The notes: generated by a model not told the origin, from the letters alone. 64,000 bases of DNA from Pseudomonas veronii (GCF_001439695.1 NZ_JYLL01000005.1:248001-312000), one strand, 5' to 3'. Shown: positions 20,914-31,316, counted from the first letter of the stretch. Translations and numbers: made by a program.

Positions 20914-21603
20914 ATGTCCTCAACCCCGCCTCCCAGCCAGCCCGCCTACGTGCTGCACAGCCGCGCCTACCGCGAGACCAGCGCCTTGGTGGACTTCCTC
21001 ACGCCCCAAGGTCGCCTGCGCGCGGTGTTGCGCAGTGCGCGGGGCAAGGCGGGCACGTTGGCGCGGCCATTCGTGGCGCTGGACGTGGAGTTTCGTGGCA
21101 AGGGCGAGCTGAAAAACGTCGGCCGCCTGGAAAGCGTCGGCAACTCTGCCTGGCTCAATGGCGAAGCGCTGTTCAGTGGCCTCTATCTCAATGAATTGCT
21201 GATCCGCCTGCTGCCGGCCGAAGACCCGCACCCGGCGGTCTTCGATCACTACGCCGCGACGCTGCTGGCCCTGGCCGAAGGCCGTCCGCTGGAGCCGCTG
21301 TTGCGCGCGTTCGAATGGCGCCTGCTCGACGACCTCGGCTATGGCTTCGAACTGAGTAACGACCTGCATGGCGAACCCATTGCCGCCGACGGCATGTATC
21401 GTCTGCAGGTCGACGCCGGCCTGGAGCGTGTGTACCTGCTGCAACCCGGCCTGTTCCAGGGCACCGAGCTGCTGGCCATGAGCGAAGCCGACTGGAGCGC
21501 CCCCGGCGCCTTGTCCGCCGCCAAGCGCCTGATGCGCCAGGCCCTGGCCGTGCATCTGGGCGGGCGGCCGCTGGTCAGTCGCGAGTTGTTTCGAAAGCCC
21601 TGA
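20914..21603 (+). CDS. recO: DNA repair protein RecO
   Basis: 229 residues. The N-terminal OB fold ([19 protein letters not shown]) is characteristic, followed by the helical C-terminal domain. It loads RecA onto SSB-coated single-stranded DNA together with RecR. It lies between era and pdxJ, the standard order. Confidence 0.94.
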   Translation: MSSTPPPSQPAYVLHSRAYRETSALVDFLTPQGRLRAVLRSARGKAGTLARPFVALDVEFRGKGELKNVGRLESVGNSAWLNGEALFSGLYLNELLIRLLPAEDPHPAVFDHYAATLLALAEGRPLEPLLRAFEWRLLDDLGYGFELSNDLHGEPIAADGMYRLQVDAGLERVYLLQPGLFQGTELLAMSEADWSAPGALSAAKRLMRQALAVHLGGRPLVSRELFRKP

Positions 21604-21655
21604 CAACCCCGTGTATGCTGTGCAGCGTTTCTTTCCCCTTTTCAGGAGCGCTTCC

Positions 21656-22399
21656 GTGACCACCAGCAATCGCATTCTTCTCGGCGTCAATATCGACCAC
21701 GTCGCCACGCTGCGCCAGGCCCGGGGCACCCGTTACCCAGACCCGGTCAAAGCCGCGCTGGACGCTGAAGAAGCGGGCGCCGACGGCATCACCGTACACC
21801 TGCGCGAAGACCGCCGTCACATCCAGGAGCGCGACGTGCTGCTGCTCAAGGACGTGCTGCAAACCCGCATGAACTTCGAAATGGGCGTCACCGAAGAAAT
21901 GATGGCGTTCGCCGAGCGCATCCGCCCGGCGCATATCTGCCTGGTGCCGGAGACCCGTCAGGAACTGACCACCGAAGGCGGCCTCGACGTGGCCGGCCAG
22001 GAAGCGCGGATCAAGGCTGCGGTGGAGCGTCTGTCGCAGATCGGCAGCGAAGTCTCGCTGTTCATCGACGCCGACGAGCGCCAGATCGAAGCCGCGCACC
22101 GGGTCGGTGCGCCGGCCATCGAATTGCACACCGGGCGTTATGCCGATGCGACCACGCCGAGCGAAGTCGCCGCCGAGTTGCAGCGCATTATCGACGGCGT
22201 GGCCCAAGGTCTGCGTGAAGGCCTGATCGTCAACGCCGGCCATGGCCTGCATTACCACAACGTCGAAGCCGTGGCGGCGATCAAGGGCATCAACGAGCTG
22301 AACATCGGCCACGCGCTGGTGGCGCATGCGCTGTTCGTCGGTTTCAAAGGTGCGGTCGCCGAGATGAAGGCCCTGATCCTGGCCGCTGCCAAACACTAA
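21656..22399 (+). CDS. pdxJ: Pyridoxine 5'-phosphate synthase
   Basis: 247 residues from a GTG at 21656 preceded by AGGAG. The signatures [27 protein letters not shown] [11 protein letters not shown] and [10 protein letters not shown] are present. It condenses 1-deoxyxylulose 5-phosphate with 3-amino-2-oxopropyl phosphate in vitamin B6 synthesis. Closes the rnc-era-recO-pdxJ block. Confidence 0.96.
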   Translation: MTTSNRILLGVNIDHVATLRQARGTRYPDPVKAALDAEEAGADGITVHLREDRRHIQERDVLLLKDVLQTRMNFEMGVTEEMMAFAERIRPAHICLVPETRQELTTEGGLDVAGQEARIKAAVERLSQIGSEVSLFIDADERQIEAAHRVGAPAIELHTGRYADATTPSEVAAELQRIIDGVAQGLREGLIVNAGHGLHYHNVEAVAAIKGINELNIGHALVAHALFVGFKGAVAEMKALILAAAKH

Positions 22400-22414
22400 A
22401 AGCAATGAAGATCC

Positions 22415-22506
22415 AATGTGGGAGGGGGCTTGCCCCCGATAGCGGTGTGTCAGTCAACTCATCTCTAGCTGACCCACCGCAATCGGGAGCAAGCCCCCTC
22501 CCACAT
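22415..22506. repeat. REP pair (GTGGGAGGGGGCTTGCCCCC family)
   Basis: Two inverted palindromes about 50 bp apart between pdxJ and the multicopper oxidase gene. The right copy has one substitution (CGGGAGC in place of CGGGGGC). Confidence 0.9.
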
Positions 22507-22621
22507 AAGTCCTCGGTGTTTTTGGCATGCGGCAATGCGAAGTCTTACTGTTTAGCCGTCGCAGGTGTATCGTATCTGCCCTTTGCAGGCCCTCGGTCCG
22601 CAGCAGATACGTGAGGTTGTT

Positions 22622-24004
22622 GTGTCCCGATCCTTTTCCCGTCGACAAATCCTGGGTGGTCTTGCCGGCCTGGCCGTAGTGGGCGTCGGTGCCGGTGGCG
22701 GCTACCGCTACTGGCTGGGGAAAGTCGCCGAGGCCGAGGCGGGACACGACTACGAACTGATCGCCGCGCCCCTCGATGTGGAACTGGTACCGGGGCACAA
22801 GACCCAAGCCTGGGCGTTCGGCCCGTCGGCCCCCGGCACCGAGCTGCGCGTGCGCCAGGGCGAATGGCTGCGGGTGCGTTTCATCAACCACCTGCCGGTC
22901 GCCACCACCATCCATTGGCATGGCATCCGCCTGCCGCTGGAAATGGACGGCGTGCCCTACGTCTCGCAATTGCCGGTGTTGCCCGGCGAATACTTCGACT
23001 ACAAGTTCCGCGTGCCCGACGCCGGCAGCTACTGGTATCACCCCCATGTGAACAGCAGCGAAGAACTCGGCCGGGGCCTGGTCGGCCCGCTGATCGTGGA
23101 AGAGCGCGAACCCACTGGTTTCAAGCACGAACGCACCCTCAGCCTGAAAAGCTGGCACGTCGACGAAGAGGGGGCCTTTGTCGCCTTCAGCGTGCCCCGT
23201 GAAGCGGCGCGTGGCGGTACGGCCGGGCGCCTGTCGACCATCAATGGCGTGGCCCAGGCGGTGATCGATTTGCCGGCCGGGCAGATCACCCGTGTGCGCT
23301 TGCTCAACCTCGACAACACGCTGACCTATCGCCTCAATATTCCCGACGCCGACGCGCAGATCTATGCGCTGGACGGCAACCCCATCGAGCCGCGCTCCTT
23401 GGGCAAGGAATACTGGCTCGGCCCGGGCATGCGCCTCTGCCTGGCGATCAAGGCCCCGCCGGCGGGCGAAGAATTGTCGATCCGCAACGGCCCGGTGCGC
23501 CTGGGCACGTTCCGTTCGGTGGCCAACGCCGACGCGCCGAGCGCATGGCCGCCGGCGCTGCCCGCCAATCCGATCAGCGAGCCGGACCTGGCCAACGCCG
23601 AGAAACTCAACTTCAATTTCGAATGGGTTGGTTCGGTGTCGGTCAACGTCGACAACGGCAAACCGCCGAGCCTGTGGCAGATCAACGGCCAGGCCTGGGA
23701 CATCACCGACAAGGCCTGCGCCGACCGCCCGATTGCCAAGCTGGAGAAGGGCAAAAGCTACATTTTCGAACTGAAAAACATGACCCAATACCAGCACCCG
23801 ATCCACCTGCACGGCATGAGCTTCAAGGTGATCGCTTCGAACCGCCACACGGTGATTCCGTACTTCACCGACACCTACCTGCTGGGCAAGAACGAACGTG
23901 CCCGCGTCGCGCTGGTGGCGGATAACCCGGGCGTGTGGATGTTCCACTGCCATGTGATCGACCACATGGAAACCGGCCTGATGGCCGCCATCGAGGTAGC
24001 GTGA
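22622..24004 (+). CDS. Tat-exported multicopper oxidase
   Basis: 460 residues from a GTG start. A twin-arginine signal (SRSFSRRQILGG plus a hydrophobic stretch) targets it to the periplasm. Copper motifs are HWHG, YWYHPH, HPIHLHG and HCHVIDHM, together supplying the T1 and trinuclear T2/T3 sites. Three cupredoxin domains are expected. It probably oxidises metal ions or phenolics (CueO-like), but the Met-rich insert of true CueO is not obvious. It overlaps tadA by one base (TGATG), so the two are co-transcribed. Confidence 0.9.
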   Translation: MSRSFSRRQILGGLAGLAVVGVGAGGGYRYWLGKVAEAEAGHDYELIAAPLDVELVPGHKTQAWAFGPSAPGTELRVRQGEWLRVRFINHLPVATTIHWHGIRLPLEMDGVPYVSQLPVLPGEYFDYKFRVPDAGSYWYHPHVNSSEELGRGLVGPLIVEEREPTGFKHERTLSLKSWHVDEEGAFVAFSVPREAARGGTAGRLSTINGVAQAVIDLPAGQITRVRLLNLDNTLTYRLNIPDADAQIYALDGNPIEPRSLGKEYWLGPGMRLCLAIKAPPAGEELSIRNGPVRLGTFRSVANADAPSAWPPALPANPISEPDLANAEKLNFNFEWVGSVSVNVDNGKPPSLWQINGQAWDITDKACADRPIAKLEKGKSYIFELKNMTQYQHPIHLHGMSFKVIASNRHTVIPYFTDTYLLGKNERARVALVADNPGVWMFHCHVIDHMETGLMAAIEVA

Positions 24005-24501
24005 TGCGCCAGTTTCGCCCCACGGCGATCATCGACCGCAGCCGCGACCAGGACTTCATGCGCGAAGCCCTAGCCCTGGCGGCACAGGGCGCGGCGTTGG
24101 GCGAAGTGCCGGTGGGCGCGGTGCTGGTGCAGGACGGTGTGATCATCGGCCGTGGCTTCAATTGCCCGATCAGCGGCAACGACCCCAGCGCCCATGCCGA
24201 AATGGTCGCCATCCGCGCCGCCGCCCAGACGCTGAGCAACTATCGCCTGCCCGGCAGCACGCTGTATGTAACGCTGGAACCGTGCAGCATGTGCGCGGGC
24301 CTGATCGTGCATTCGCGCATTGCGCGGGTGGTCTACGGCGCACTGGAGCCGAAGGCGGGGATTGTGCAAAGCCAAGGGCAGTTTTTTACCCAGGGCTTTC
24401 TCAACCATCGGGTGCTGTTTGAAGGCGGGGTACTGGCCGAGGAATGCGGGGCGGTGTTGAGCGAGTTCTTCAAGGCCCGCCGGGCTAAGCCGCCACTCTA
24501 A
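24004..24501 (+). CDS. tadA: tRNA(adenosine34) deaminase
   Basis: 165 residues. The zinc-deaminase motifs are HAEM (in DPSAHAEMVAIR) and PCSMC. The context GALEPKAGIVQS and FLNHRVLFEGG is typical of TadA rather than cytidine deaminases. It makes inosine at the wobble position of tRNA-Arg(ACG). The upstream in-frame ATG lies inside the oxidase gene and is rejected. Confidence 0.93.
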   Translation: MRQFRPTAIIDRSRDQDFMREALALAAQGAALGEVPVGAVLVQDGVIIGRGFNCPISGNDPSAHAEMVAIRAAAQTLSNYRLPGSTLYVTLEPCSMCAGLIVHSRIARVVYGALEPKAGIVQSQGQFFTQGFLNHRVLFEGGVLAEECGAVLSEFFKARRAKPPL

Positions 24502-24517
24502 AGAACACTGATGACCA

Positions 24518-24610
24518 AATGTGGGAGGGGGCTTGCCCCCGATGGCGGTGGGTCAGCTATAGATAAGCTGACTGACACACTGCTATCGGGGGCAAGCCCC
24601 CTCCCACATT
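24518..24610. repeat. REP pair (GTGGGAGGGGGCTTGCCCCC family)
   Basis: Inverted palindromes separated by about 50 bp, lying between the convergent tadA and cmoB genes. It ends in TTTTT and may double as a terminator. Confidence 0.9.
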
Positions 24611-24641
24611 TTTGATCTCCATTTTTTCAGGGAGATTGGGG

Positions 24642-25598
24642 TCACTTCCTGGCGATGATCACCGCCCGCATCGGCGCCGGCAGCCCTTCGATGGTCTTGC
24701 TGTGATCGTCCGGGTCGAGGAAGTCACTCAGCGACTGATACTTCATCCACTCCGTCCCCCGCTGTTCTTCAACCGTGGTCACACTCACATCCACACAGCG
24801 CACCTCACTGAACCCGGCCCGGCGCAGCCACAGCATCAACGCCGGCACCGATGGCAGGAACCATACGTTGCGCATCTGCGCGTAGCGGTCTTCCGGCACC
24901 AGCACCTGTTGCTGATCGCCTTCGATCACCAGCGTTTCCAGCACCAGTTCACCGCCTTTGACCAGGCAGTCTTTCAGCGCCAGCAAATGCTCGATCGGTG
25001 AGCGACGGTGGTAGAACACGCCCATGGAAAACACAGTGTCGAAGCCTTCCAGGTTCGCCGGCAAGTCCTCGAACGGGAACGGCAGGTGCCAGGCGTTCGG
25101 CGCCGACAGGTAACGTTGCACCGCCTGGAACTGGCAGAAGAACAGCCAGTTCGGGTCCACGCCGATCACACTGTCGGCACCGGCGCCGAGCATGCGCCAC
25201 ATGTAATACCCATTGCCGCAGCCTACATCGAGAATGCGCTTGCCCTTCAGGTCCAGGTGCGGCGCGACCCGCGACCACTTCCAGTCCGAACGCCATTCGG
25301 TGTCCACATGCACGCCGAACAAGTGGAACGGGCCCTTGCGCCACGGGCACAGGCCCATCAATGCGCTGTGCATCTGCGCGCGCGTGGCGTCGTCGCAATC
25401 GCTGTCGAGGGTCAGGCCATTGAGCAAATCGACTTCGCTGGGCTGGATCTTCGGCAATGCATCCAGCGCGCTCTGCCAGCGCTCCAGGTCGCCATGCCCC
25501 TTTTCCATCTTGCTATCGAGTTGCGCTTGCAGGCCCTGGGCCCACACGGCCAGGGGAGTGCCGACCAGATGGCGGGCGAGGGGGGACAGATCAATCAT
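24642..25598 (-). CDS. cmoB: tRNA U34 carboxymethyltransferase
   Basis: 318 residues. The SAM-binding motif [16 protein letters not shown] is present, and the flanking [10 protein letters not shown] and [12 protein letters not shown] are diagnostic of CmoB. It transfers the carboxymethyl group from carboxy-SAM to 5-hydroxyuridine at the tRNA wobble position. It overlaps cmoA by 4 nt and works with its product. Confidence 0.96.
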   Translation of the reverse strand: MIDLSPLARHLVGTPLAVWAQGLQAQLDSKMEKGHGDLERWQSALDALPKIQPSEVDLLNGLTLDSDCDDATRAQMHSALMGLCPWRKGPFHLFGVHVDTEWRSDWKWSRVAPHLDLKGKRILDVGCGNGYYMWRMLGAGADSVIGVDPNWLFFCQFQAVQRYLSAPNAWHLPFPFEDLPANLEGFDTVFSMGVFYHRRSPIEHLLALKDCLVKGGELVLETLVIEGDQQQVLVPEDRYAQMRNVWFLPSVPALMLWLRRAGFSEVRCVDVSVTTVEEQRGTEWMKYQSLSDFLDPDDHSKTIEGLPAPMRAVIIARK

Positions 25599-26338
25599 GG
25601 CAAGGCAATCAACGAGGCAAAGTTAAGACACTGGAACCACGGCACGACTTTCGAGAACCCGGCCGCCAGCAGGCGTTCGCGGTGTTCTTCGAGGCTGTCG
25701 GGCTTCATGACGTTTTCGATGGCGCTGCGCTTCTGGGCGATTTCCAGCTCGCTGTAGCCGTTGGCGCGTTTGAACGCGATGTGCAGGTCGGTGAGCAGCG
25801 CGTGTTCTTCAAGGTCATTGAAGCGCAGCTTTTCCGAGAGGATCAGCGCACCGCCGGGCAACAACGCCTGGCGGATGCGCCCGAGCAACGCCAGGCGCTG
25901 ATCGGGGGCGATGAATTGCAGGGTGAAGTTCAGCGCCACCACCGAGGCCGGCTGGAACTGCAGCGCGAGGATATCGCCCTCGATCACCTGGACCGGCAGC
26001 AACTCCTGGAACATCGAGTCCTGGCCATTGAGGTACTCGCGGCAGCGCTCGACCATCGCCGTCGAATTATCCACCGCGATGACGTGGCAGCCGTCGGTAC
26101 GCACGTGGCGGCGCAACGCCTGGGTGACCGCGCCGAGGGAGGACCCCAGGTCGTACAGCACACTGTTGGGCTGGGCGAACTGCGCGGCGAGCACGCCGAG
26201 GTTTTCGACGATGGTCGGATAACCGGGCACCGAGCGCTTGATCATGTCCGGGAACACCCGCACCACGTCTTCGTTAAAGGCGAAGTCCGGCACCTGGGGC
26301 AGGGGCTGGGCGAATAGGCGATCGGGTTCTTTGCTCAC
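25595..26338 (-). CDS. cmoA: Carboxy-S-adenosyl-L-methionine synthase
   Basis: 247 residues with a class I methyltransferase fold ([15 protein letters not shown]). It converts SAM and prephenate to carboxy-SAM, the donor used by CmoB. First gene of the cmoAB operon (ATGA overlap at 25595). Confidence 0.96.
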   Translation of the reverse strand: MSKEPDRLFAQPLPQVPDFAFNEDVVRVFPDMIKRSVPGYPTIVENLGVLAAQFAQPNSVLYDLGSSLGAVTQALRRHVRTDGCHVIAVDNSTAMVERCREYLNGQDSMFQELLPVQVIEGDILALQFQPASVVALNFTLQFIAPDQRLALLGRIRQALLPGGALILSEKLRFNDLEEHALLTDLHIAFKRANGYSELEIAQKRSAIENVMKPDSLEEHRERLLAAGFSKVVPWFQCLNFASLIALP

Positions 26339-26374
26339 GGTTGTTCCGGCGACGAGGGGGGAAAGGCGGGCATT

Positions 26375-27031
26375 TTAGCCAAGTTGCTCCTTGGATGCGC
26401 GGGTTGTCTGATGGAACGCCGAGGCGGTGATGCCCCATTGGCCGAGCCAGTAAGTGGCGATCAGCAGATACGGCGCCGCGTCGAAGCTCAGCACAAAGCG
26501 ATTGATACCGATCAGCGTGTCGGAAACCACAAACGATACGGCCCCCGCCGCCGCCAGTAGCGCCGAACGCTTGGGCACCGCGCTGCCCAGTCGCGCCAGC
26601 GCCCGCCAGAGCATCGCGCTGATCACCAAGGCGTAGACCACCACTGGAATCAGCAAGTCGCCAAGGCCATGGGCGATCAGGATGCTCAGCAGCATCGCGC
26701 CGACGCCCAGCGCCAGCACCAACGGCAGCCATGCCAAGCGTCGGCAGTCGCTGAAATAGGCTTTGAGGTACGCCAGGTGCGCGCACAGAAACGCGCCCAG
26801 GCCAAAGATAAACAAGTCGCCCGGCCACGCCAGCAACACATCGCCGACCAGGGAGAAAATCAGCCCCAGGCTGATCCAGCGTCGATAGTCGCTCGGCGGC
26901 GCATCATGCAGCCAGCCCAGCAGCGCCAGCACCGGCAACGGTTTGACCAGCAGGCACAGTAACGCCGCGTGGACGGTCAGGCCGTAGATAAAGGTGCCGG
27001 CGCCCATCAACGCAAGAATCAGCCATGGCAT
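26375..27031 (-). CDS. YhhN/TMEM86-type lysoplasmalogenase family protein
   Basis: 218 residues, almost entirely hydrophobic, with about eight helices and the family-like GLIFSLVGDVLLAWP carrying the conserved GD. The eukaryotic member hydrolyses the vinyl-ether bond of lysoplasmalogen; the bacterial role is unclear. It starts 1 bp after the stop of the upstream inhibitor gene, so they form one unit. Confidence 0.82.
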   Translation of the reverse strand: MPWLILALMGAGTFIYGLTVHAALLCLLVKPLPVLALLGWLHDAPPSDYRRWISLGLIFSLVGDVLLAWPGDLFIFGLGAFLCAHLAYLKAYFSDCRRLAWLPLVLALGVGAMLLSILIAHGLGDLLIPVVVYALVISAMLWRALARLGSAVPKRSALLAAAGAVSFVVSDTLIGINRFVLSFDAAPYLLIATYWLGQWGITASAFHQTTRASKEQLG

Positions 27032-27032
27032 A

Positions 27033-27422
27033 TCAGTTCACCGTGATGGCGCAGTCGAACGTCTCGGCCGGTTCGGCTTCCGGTTCCCAGGGTTGCTGGG
27101 AGGTCAGGCGCAAACGGCCCTGGCCGGCCGCAAAGGCCTGGAAGCGCCAGGTGGACTGGCCGCCGCCGCCGATCACGCCGGATTCCGTGCTGCTGTAGAC
27201 CTCGGGCCCCAGGGCGCGCAGCACGCCGCCGGCGGAATCCTGAATGGCCCAGCGGTAGCCGGTGGTGGGGTTGCTTGGCAGGGTCAGGATCAGGTTTTGT
27301 CCGTTTTTGAGCTGGAGCGGGCAGGCGCTCTGTTTTTCCACGCTGACGTTTTGCTGCGGGGCACTGGCGCACGCGGCCAGCAGGGCAAGGCTCAAGGGGA
27401 GAAGCAGGCGGGCAGCGGTCAT
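27033..27422 (-). CDS. Chagasin-like (I42) protease-inhibitor lipoprotein
   Basis: 129 residues. The lipoprotein signal ends at LAACA, so Cys18 would be lipidated. The mature part has the I42 loop SNPTTGYRW and a later GGGGQSTWRFQA loop plus RLTSQQPWEPE, the three loops that block papain-like cysteine proteases in chagasin. Probably anchored in the periplasm. The target protease is unknown. Confidence 0.85.
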   Translation of the reverse strand: MTAARLLLPLSLALLAACASAPQQNVSVEKQSACPLQLKNGQNLILTLPSNPTTGYRWAIQDSAGGVLRALGPEVYSSTESGVIGGGGQSTWRFQAFAAGQGRLRLTSQQPWEPEAEPAETFDCAITVN

Positions 27423-27500
27423 GAAGACTCCGTTGATGTGCGACGAAGGGCGAGCATAACCGAAGATGCGACAGGGTGTGACAAGAGGGCGGCGACGGAC

Positions 27501-27589
27501 GCCATCGCGCGCAAGCCCGCTCCCACATCTTGGCCGCCTTCCAAAGGATGTACTCGGTCAAGTGTGGGAGCGGGCTTGCGCGCGATGAC
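27501..27589. repeat. REP pair (GTGGGAGCGGGCTTGCGCGC variant)
   Basis: GCGCGCAAGCCCGCTCCCAC and its inverse, about 30 bp apart, between the lon-type gene and the inhibitor gene. This is a third REP sequence type in the window. Confidence 0.85.
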
Positions 27590-27613
27590 GCCCGCCCAAG
27601 CGCTAAAGGACGA

Positions 27614-30034
27614 TCAGAACAGCACCTTGGCCACATCCGCAAAGCGCTTGGCGAAGTGGACGGTCATCCCTTCCTTCAGATACTCCGGCAATTCCTCAAA
27701 GCTGCCGCGATTCGGCTCCGGCAAGATCAGCTCGTGAATCTTCTGGCGCCGCGCCGCGATCACCTTCTCACGCACCCCGCCAATCGGCAGGACATGCCCG
27801 GTCAGCGTCAGCTCGCCGGTCATGGCCACGCCTTTCTTCGGTGGCTGGTTGCGCGCCAGCGACAACAGCGCACTGGCCATGGTCACGCCAGCGCTGGGGC
27901 CGTCCTTCGGCGTGGCGCCTTCGGGGACGTGCAGGTGGACGAAGGCTTCATCGAAGAACTTCGGATCACCGCCAAACGATTTCAGGTTGGAGCTGACGTA
28001 GCTGTAGGCGATTTCAGCGGATTCTTTCATCACCTCACCCAACTGCCCGGTGAGCTTGAAGCCGCGGTTGAGCGTGTGGATGCGGGTCGCCTCGATCGGC
28101 AGGGTCGCGCCGCCCATGCTGGTCCAGGCCAGGCCGGTGATCACGCCGACGCCAGACAGCACTTGTTCGTTGCGGAACACCGGGATGCCCAGGGAGCTTT
28201 CCAGGTCCTTGGTGCCGATCTTGATCACCGCGTCCGGCTCATCCAGCAGCTTGACCACCGCCTTGCGCACCAGCTTGCCCAGTTGTTTCTCCAACTGGCG
28301 CACCCCGGCTTCGCGGGCGTAGCCGTCGATCAATGCGCGCAGGGCGCCGTCGCTGATGGTCAGGCTGTTTTTCGACACGCCGGCTTTTTCCAACTGCTTA
28401 GGCCACAGGTGGCGCTTGGCGATGGCGACTTTTTCTTCGGTGATATAGCCCGACAGGCGAATCACTTCCATGCGGTCCAGCAGGGGGCCGGGGATCGAGT
28501 CGAGGGTGTTGGCGGTACACACGAACAGCACTTTCGACAGGTCCAGGCGCAGGTCCAGGTAGTGGTCGAGGAATTCGACGTTCTGTTCCGGGTCGAGGGT
28601 TTCCAGCAGCGCCGAAGCCGGGTCGCCCTGGAAGCTCTGGCCCATCTTGTCGATCTCGTCGAGCATGATCACCGGGTTCATCACTTCCACATCTTTGAGC
28701 GCCTGCACCAGCTTGCCGGGCAGGGCGCCGATGTAGGTGCGGCGATGGCCCTTGATCTCGGCCTCGTCGCGCATGCCGCCGACGCTGAAGCGATAGAACG
28801 GCCGCCCGAGGGATTCGGCAATCGATTTACCCACGCTGGTCTTGCCCACGCCCGGCGGGCCGACCAGCAGCACGATGGAACCGGCGACTTCGCCTTTATA
28901 AGCGCCCACCGCGAGGAATTCGAGGATACGACTCTTGATGTCGTCCAGCCCGGCATGGTGTTTGTCCAGGACCTTGCGCGCATGTTTCAGGTCGAGCTTG
29001 TCCTTGCCGTACACGCCCCACGGCACCGAGGTTGCCCAGTCCAGGTAGTTGCGCGTCACCGCGTATTCCGGCGAACCGGTTTCGAGGATCGACAGTTTGT
29101 TCAGTTCTTCATCGATGCGTTTCTGCGCCTGGGCTGGCAGCACTTTGCCTTCCAGGCGCTGTTCGAACTGTTCGACGTCGGCGCTGCGGTCGTCCTTGGT
29201 CAGGCCCAGCTCCTGCTGGATGACCTTGAGCTGTTCCTTGAGGAAGAATTCGCGCTGGTGCTCGCCGATCTTGCGGTTCACCTCGGCGGAGAGTTCTTTT
29301 TGCAGGCGCGCGACTTCGACTTCCTTGCGCAGCATCGGCAGGACTTTTTCCATGCGTTTGAGCATGGGCACGCAATCCAGCACTTCCTGCAACTCATTGC
29401 CGGTGGCGGAGGTGAGGGCGGCGGCGAAGTCGGTCAGCGGCGACGGGTCGTTGGGGCTGAAGCGGTTGAGGTAGTTCTTCAACTCTTCGCTGTACAGCGG
29501 GTTGAGCGGCAGCAGTTCCTTGATCGCATTGATCAGCGCCATGCCGTAGGCCTTGACCTCATCGGTCGGCTCGGTCGGCTGGTGCGGGTATTCGACTTCC
29601 ACCAGGTACGGTGGGCGATGGTGCTTGAGCCAGGTGCGAATCCGCACGCGGGTCAGGCCCTGGGCGACGAATTGCAGTTTGCCGTTTTCGCGGCTGGCGT
29701 GGTGGACCTTGACCAGGGTGCCGTACAGCGGCAGTGCGGAGGTGTCGAAATGCCGCGGGTCTTCGGGCGGCGTGTCCATGAAGAACAGGGCTAGGGAGTG
29801 ATGGTCGGATTTGCTCACCAACTCCAGGGTTTCGGCCCACGGCTCTTCATTGACGATCACCGGCAATACTTGCGCCGGGAAGAACGGTCGATTGTGAATC
29901 GGGATGATGTAGACCTTGTCCGGCAGGTTCTGCCCAGGCAGGGCCAGGCCGGTATTGGACGAGTGAACCTCGGCGTTTTCAGGGTCGGCGTATTCGTTGG
30001 CGTCGTAATCGGGGGTATCTTGCTGGTCGCTCAT
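27614..30034 (-). CDS. Lon-type ATP-dependent protease (second Lon, AsrA-like)
   Basis: 806 residues. An N-terminal substrate-recognition domain (KVYIIPIHNRPFFPAQVLPV) is followed by the AAA+ module with Walker A GPPGVGKTS and Walker B VIMLDEIDKM. The C-terminal Ser-Lys protease has KDGPSAGVTMA and the Lys in GGVREKVIAA. It is not flanked by clpX and hupB, which accompany the housekeeping lon of pseudomonads. It probably corresponds to the second Lon called AsrA in P. aeruginosa, linked to heat and aminoglycoside stress; that assignment rests on context. Confidence 0.9.
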   Translation of the reverse strand: MSDQQDTPDYDANEYADPENAEVHSSNTGLALPGQNLPDKVYIIPIHNRPFFPAQVLPVIVNEEPWAETLELVSKSDHHSLALFFMDTPPEDPRHFDTSALPLYGTLVKVHHASRENGKLQFVAQGLTRVRIRTWLKHHRPPYLVEVEYPHQPTEPTDEVKAYGMALINAIKELLPLNPLYSEELKNYLNRFSPNDPSPLTDFAAALTSATGNELQEVLDCVPMLKRMEKVLPMLRKEVEVARLQKELSAEVNRKIGEHQREFFLKEQLKVIQQELGLTKDDRSADVEQFEQRLEGKVLPAQAQKRIDEELNKLSILETGSPEYAVTRNYLDWATSVPWGVYGKDKLDLKHARKVLDKHHAGLDDIKSRILEFLAVGAYKGEVAGSIVLLVGPPGVGKTSVGKSIAESLGRPFYRFSVGGMRDEAEIKGHRRTYIGALPGKLVQALKDVEVMNPVIMLDEIDKMGQSFQGDPASALLETLDPEQNVEFLDHYLDLRLDLSKVLFVCTANTLDSIPGPLLDRMEVIRLSGYITEEKVAIAKRHLWPKQLEKAGVSKNSLTISDGALRALIDGYAREAGVRQLEKQLGKLVRKAVVKLLDEPDAVIKIGTKDLESSLGIPVFRNEQVLSGVGVITGLAWTSMGGATLPIEATRIHTLNRGFKLTGQLGEVMKESAEIAYSYVSSNLKSFGGDPKFFDEAFVHLHVPEGATPKDGPSAGVTMASALLSLARNQPPKKGVAMTGELTLTGHVLPIGGVREKVIAARRQKIHELILPEPNRGSFEELPEYLKEGMTVHFAKRFADVAKVLF

Positions 30035-30188
30035 GGGGCACCTGCATCAGGAAGTATGCAAGTTAGATGGGGCGGGCCAGCGGCGGTTTCAATGGCGGGG
30101 GCTAGATAGCAACATATTGCATGAAATTACTGCAGAGACCCGGTCAAGGTGAGAGGGGGCTTGCTCCCACAAGGTTAACCGCATGCCG

Positions 30189-31178
30189 TCAGCTGATTTT
30201 GTGCAGGTAGGCGGGCAGGGGCTGTTCCGGCAACACCGACAATACCTTCAACCGCTGCAACATCCGCTGCCGCGCTCGTTGCAGGTGCTCGCGCAGGTTC
30301 AACGCCGCCGCATCGAACGCGCCGTGCAGCAACAATTCAAGGATCAAGCGGTGTTCGGCGAGCATCGCCGGGTCGGCGCCGATCCCCAGCAAGCGATAGA
30401 AAATCCGACTGATGATCATCGGGCTCTGGCCCTGGCGGATCAGCGCGGCGATCTTGCGGTTCTGCAGGCCGGCCAGGCAGCGTTGGTGCAAGTCTTCTTC
30501 GATCTGCTCGATGGCTTCCAGGCTGCATTGCGGGCTGTCCTGGGCGTCGAGCACGCGTTGCAACATGGCTTCGAGCAGCGCGCGGTCAAGGTTCGGCGCG
30601 CTCTGGCGCAGCGCTTCAGGCTCCAGGCAGGCGCGCAGTTCGTAGTCTTCGGTGACTTCCCGCGCCGTCAACGGCCCGGCCAGCCATTGGGAGTAGGGCT
30701 CTTTTTCCACCAGGCCACGGTCGCGCAGGCGCATCAGCGCTTCACGCACCACTGCGCGGCTGACGCCATAGTGGTCGGCGGCGGCTTGCTCATCCAGGCG
30801 ATAATGGCCAAAGGCTATGCAGGTGGACAGCGCCGCGCCGATTTCCTCGACGATCCGCTCGCCCAACGGCCGTGTATCCACCAACTCGTCCTCGTCGTTC
30901 AGGCCCAGGTGCGCAGCGCTCAGCGGCAGGCGCAGCGGTTCCATGGCCACGCCCTCGGGGTTGATCAGGTAACCGCGCCCGTTGAAACGGCAGATCAACC
31001 CTTCGGCATGCAGCAGGTCCAGTGCCTTGCGCACCGGCACGCGGCTGGTGCCGAACAATTCGGCCAGCGGCGCTTCGAGCAGGACCAAGCCGTGGCGGGC
31101 GGTGCCGTTGACGATCGCGTCACGCAAAAGCTGGTGAATCATCGCGTAACGGGAGGCCGAGGCGGACACTGCTTTCAT
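30189..31178 (-). CDS. GntR-family regulator with two winged-helix domains
   Basis: 329 residues. Residues about 10-75 form one GntR helix-turn-helix (PLAELFGTSRVPVRKALDLL, then GRGYLI). Residues about 108-175 form a second (AAADHYGVSRAVVREALMRL). An FCD-like helical effector domain completes the protein (DYELRACLEPEALRQSAP). Most GntR proteins have a single HTH. Divergent from the amidase operon, which it probably controls. The ATG at 31178 (MKAVSAS) is taken over an upstream in-frame start. Confidence 0.87.
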   Translation of the reverse strand: MKAVSASASRYAMIHQLLRDAIVNGTARHGLVLLEAPLAELFGTSRVPVRKALDLLHAEGLICRFNGRGYLINPEGVAMEPLRLPLSAAHLGLNDEDELVDTRPLGERIVEEIGAALSTCIAFGHYRLDEQAAADHYGVSRAVVREALMRLRDRGLVEKEPYSQWLAGPLTAREVTEDYELRACLEPEALRQSAPNLDRALLEAMLQRVLDAQDSPQCSLEAIEQIEEDLHQRCLAGLQNRKIAALIRQGQSPMIISRIFYRLLGIGADPAMLAEHRLILELLLHGAFDAAALNLREHLQRARQRMLQRLKVLSVLPEQPLPAYLHKIS

Positions 31179-31316
31179 CGTGTTCTCTGAGGTAAAGAGG
31201 TCTGGTGTATGTAGGACGAAGCCGGGGATTCTCTCATAGATGCGCCTGTCACTCCGCGCCACGTCGGTGGCACTTTTTTGGGGCCTTGAATCTAGGACTG
31301 TTACTTTTCTGCACTA

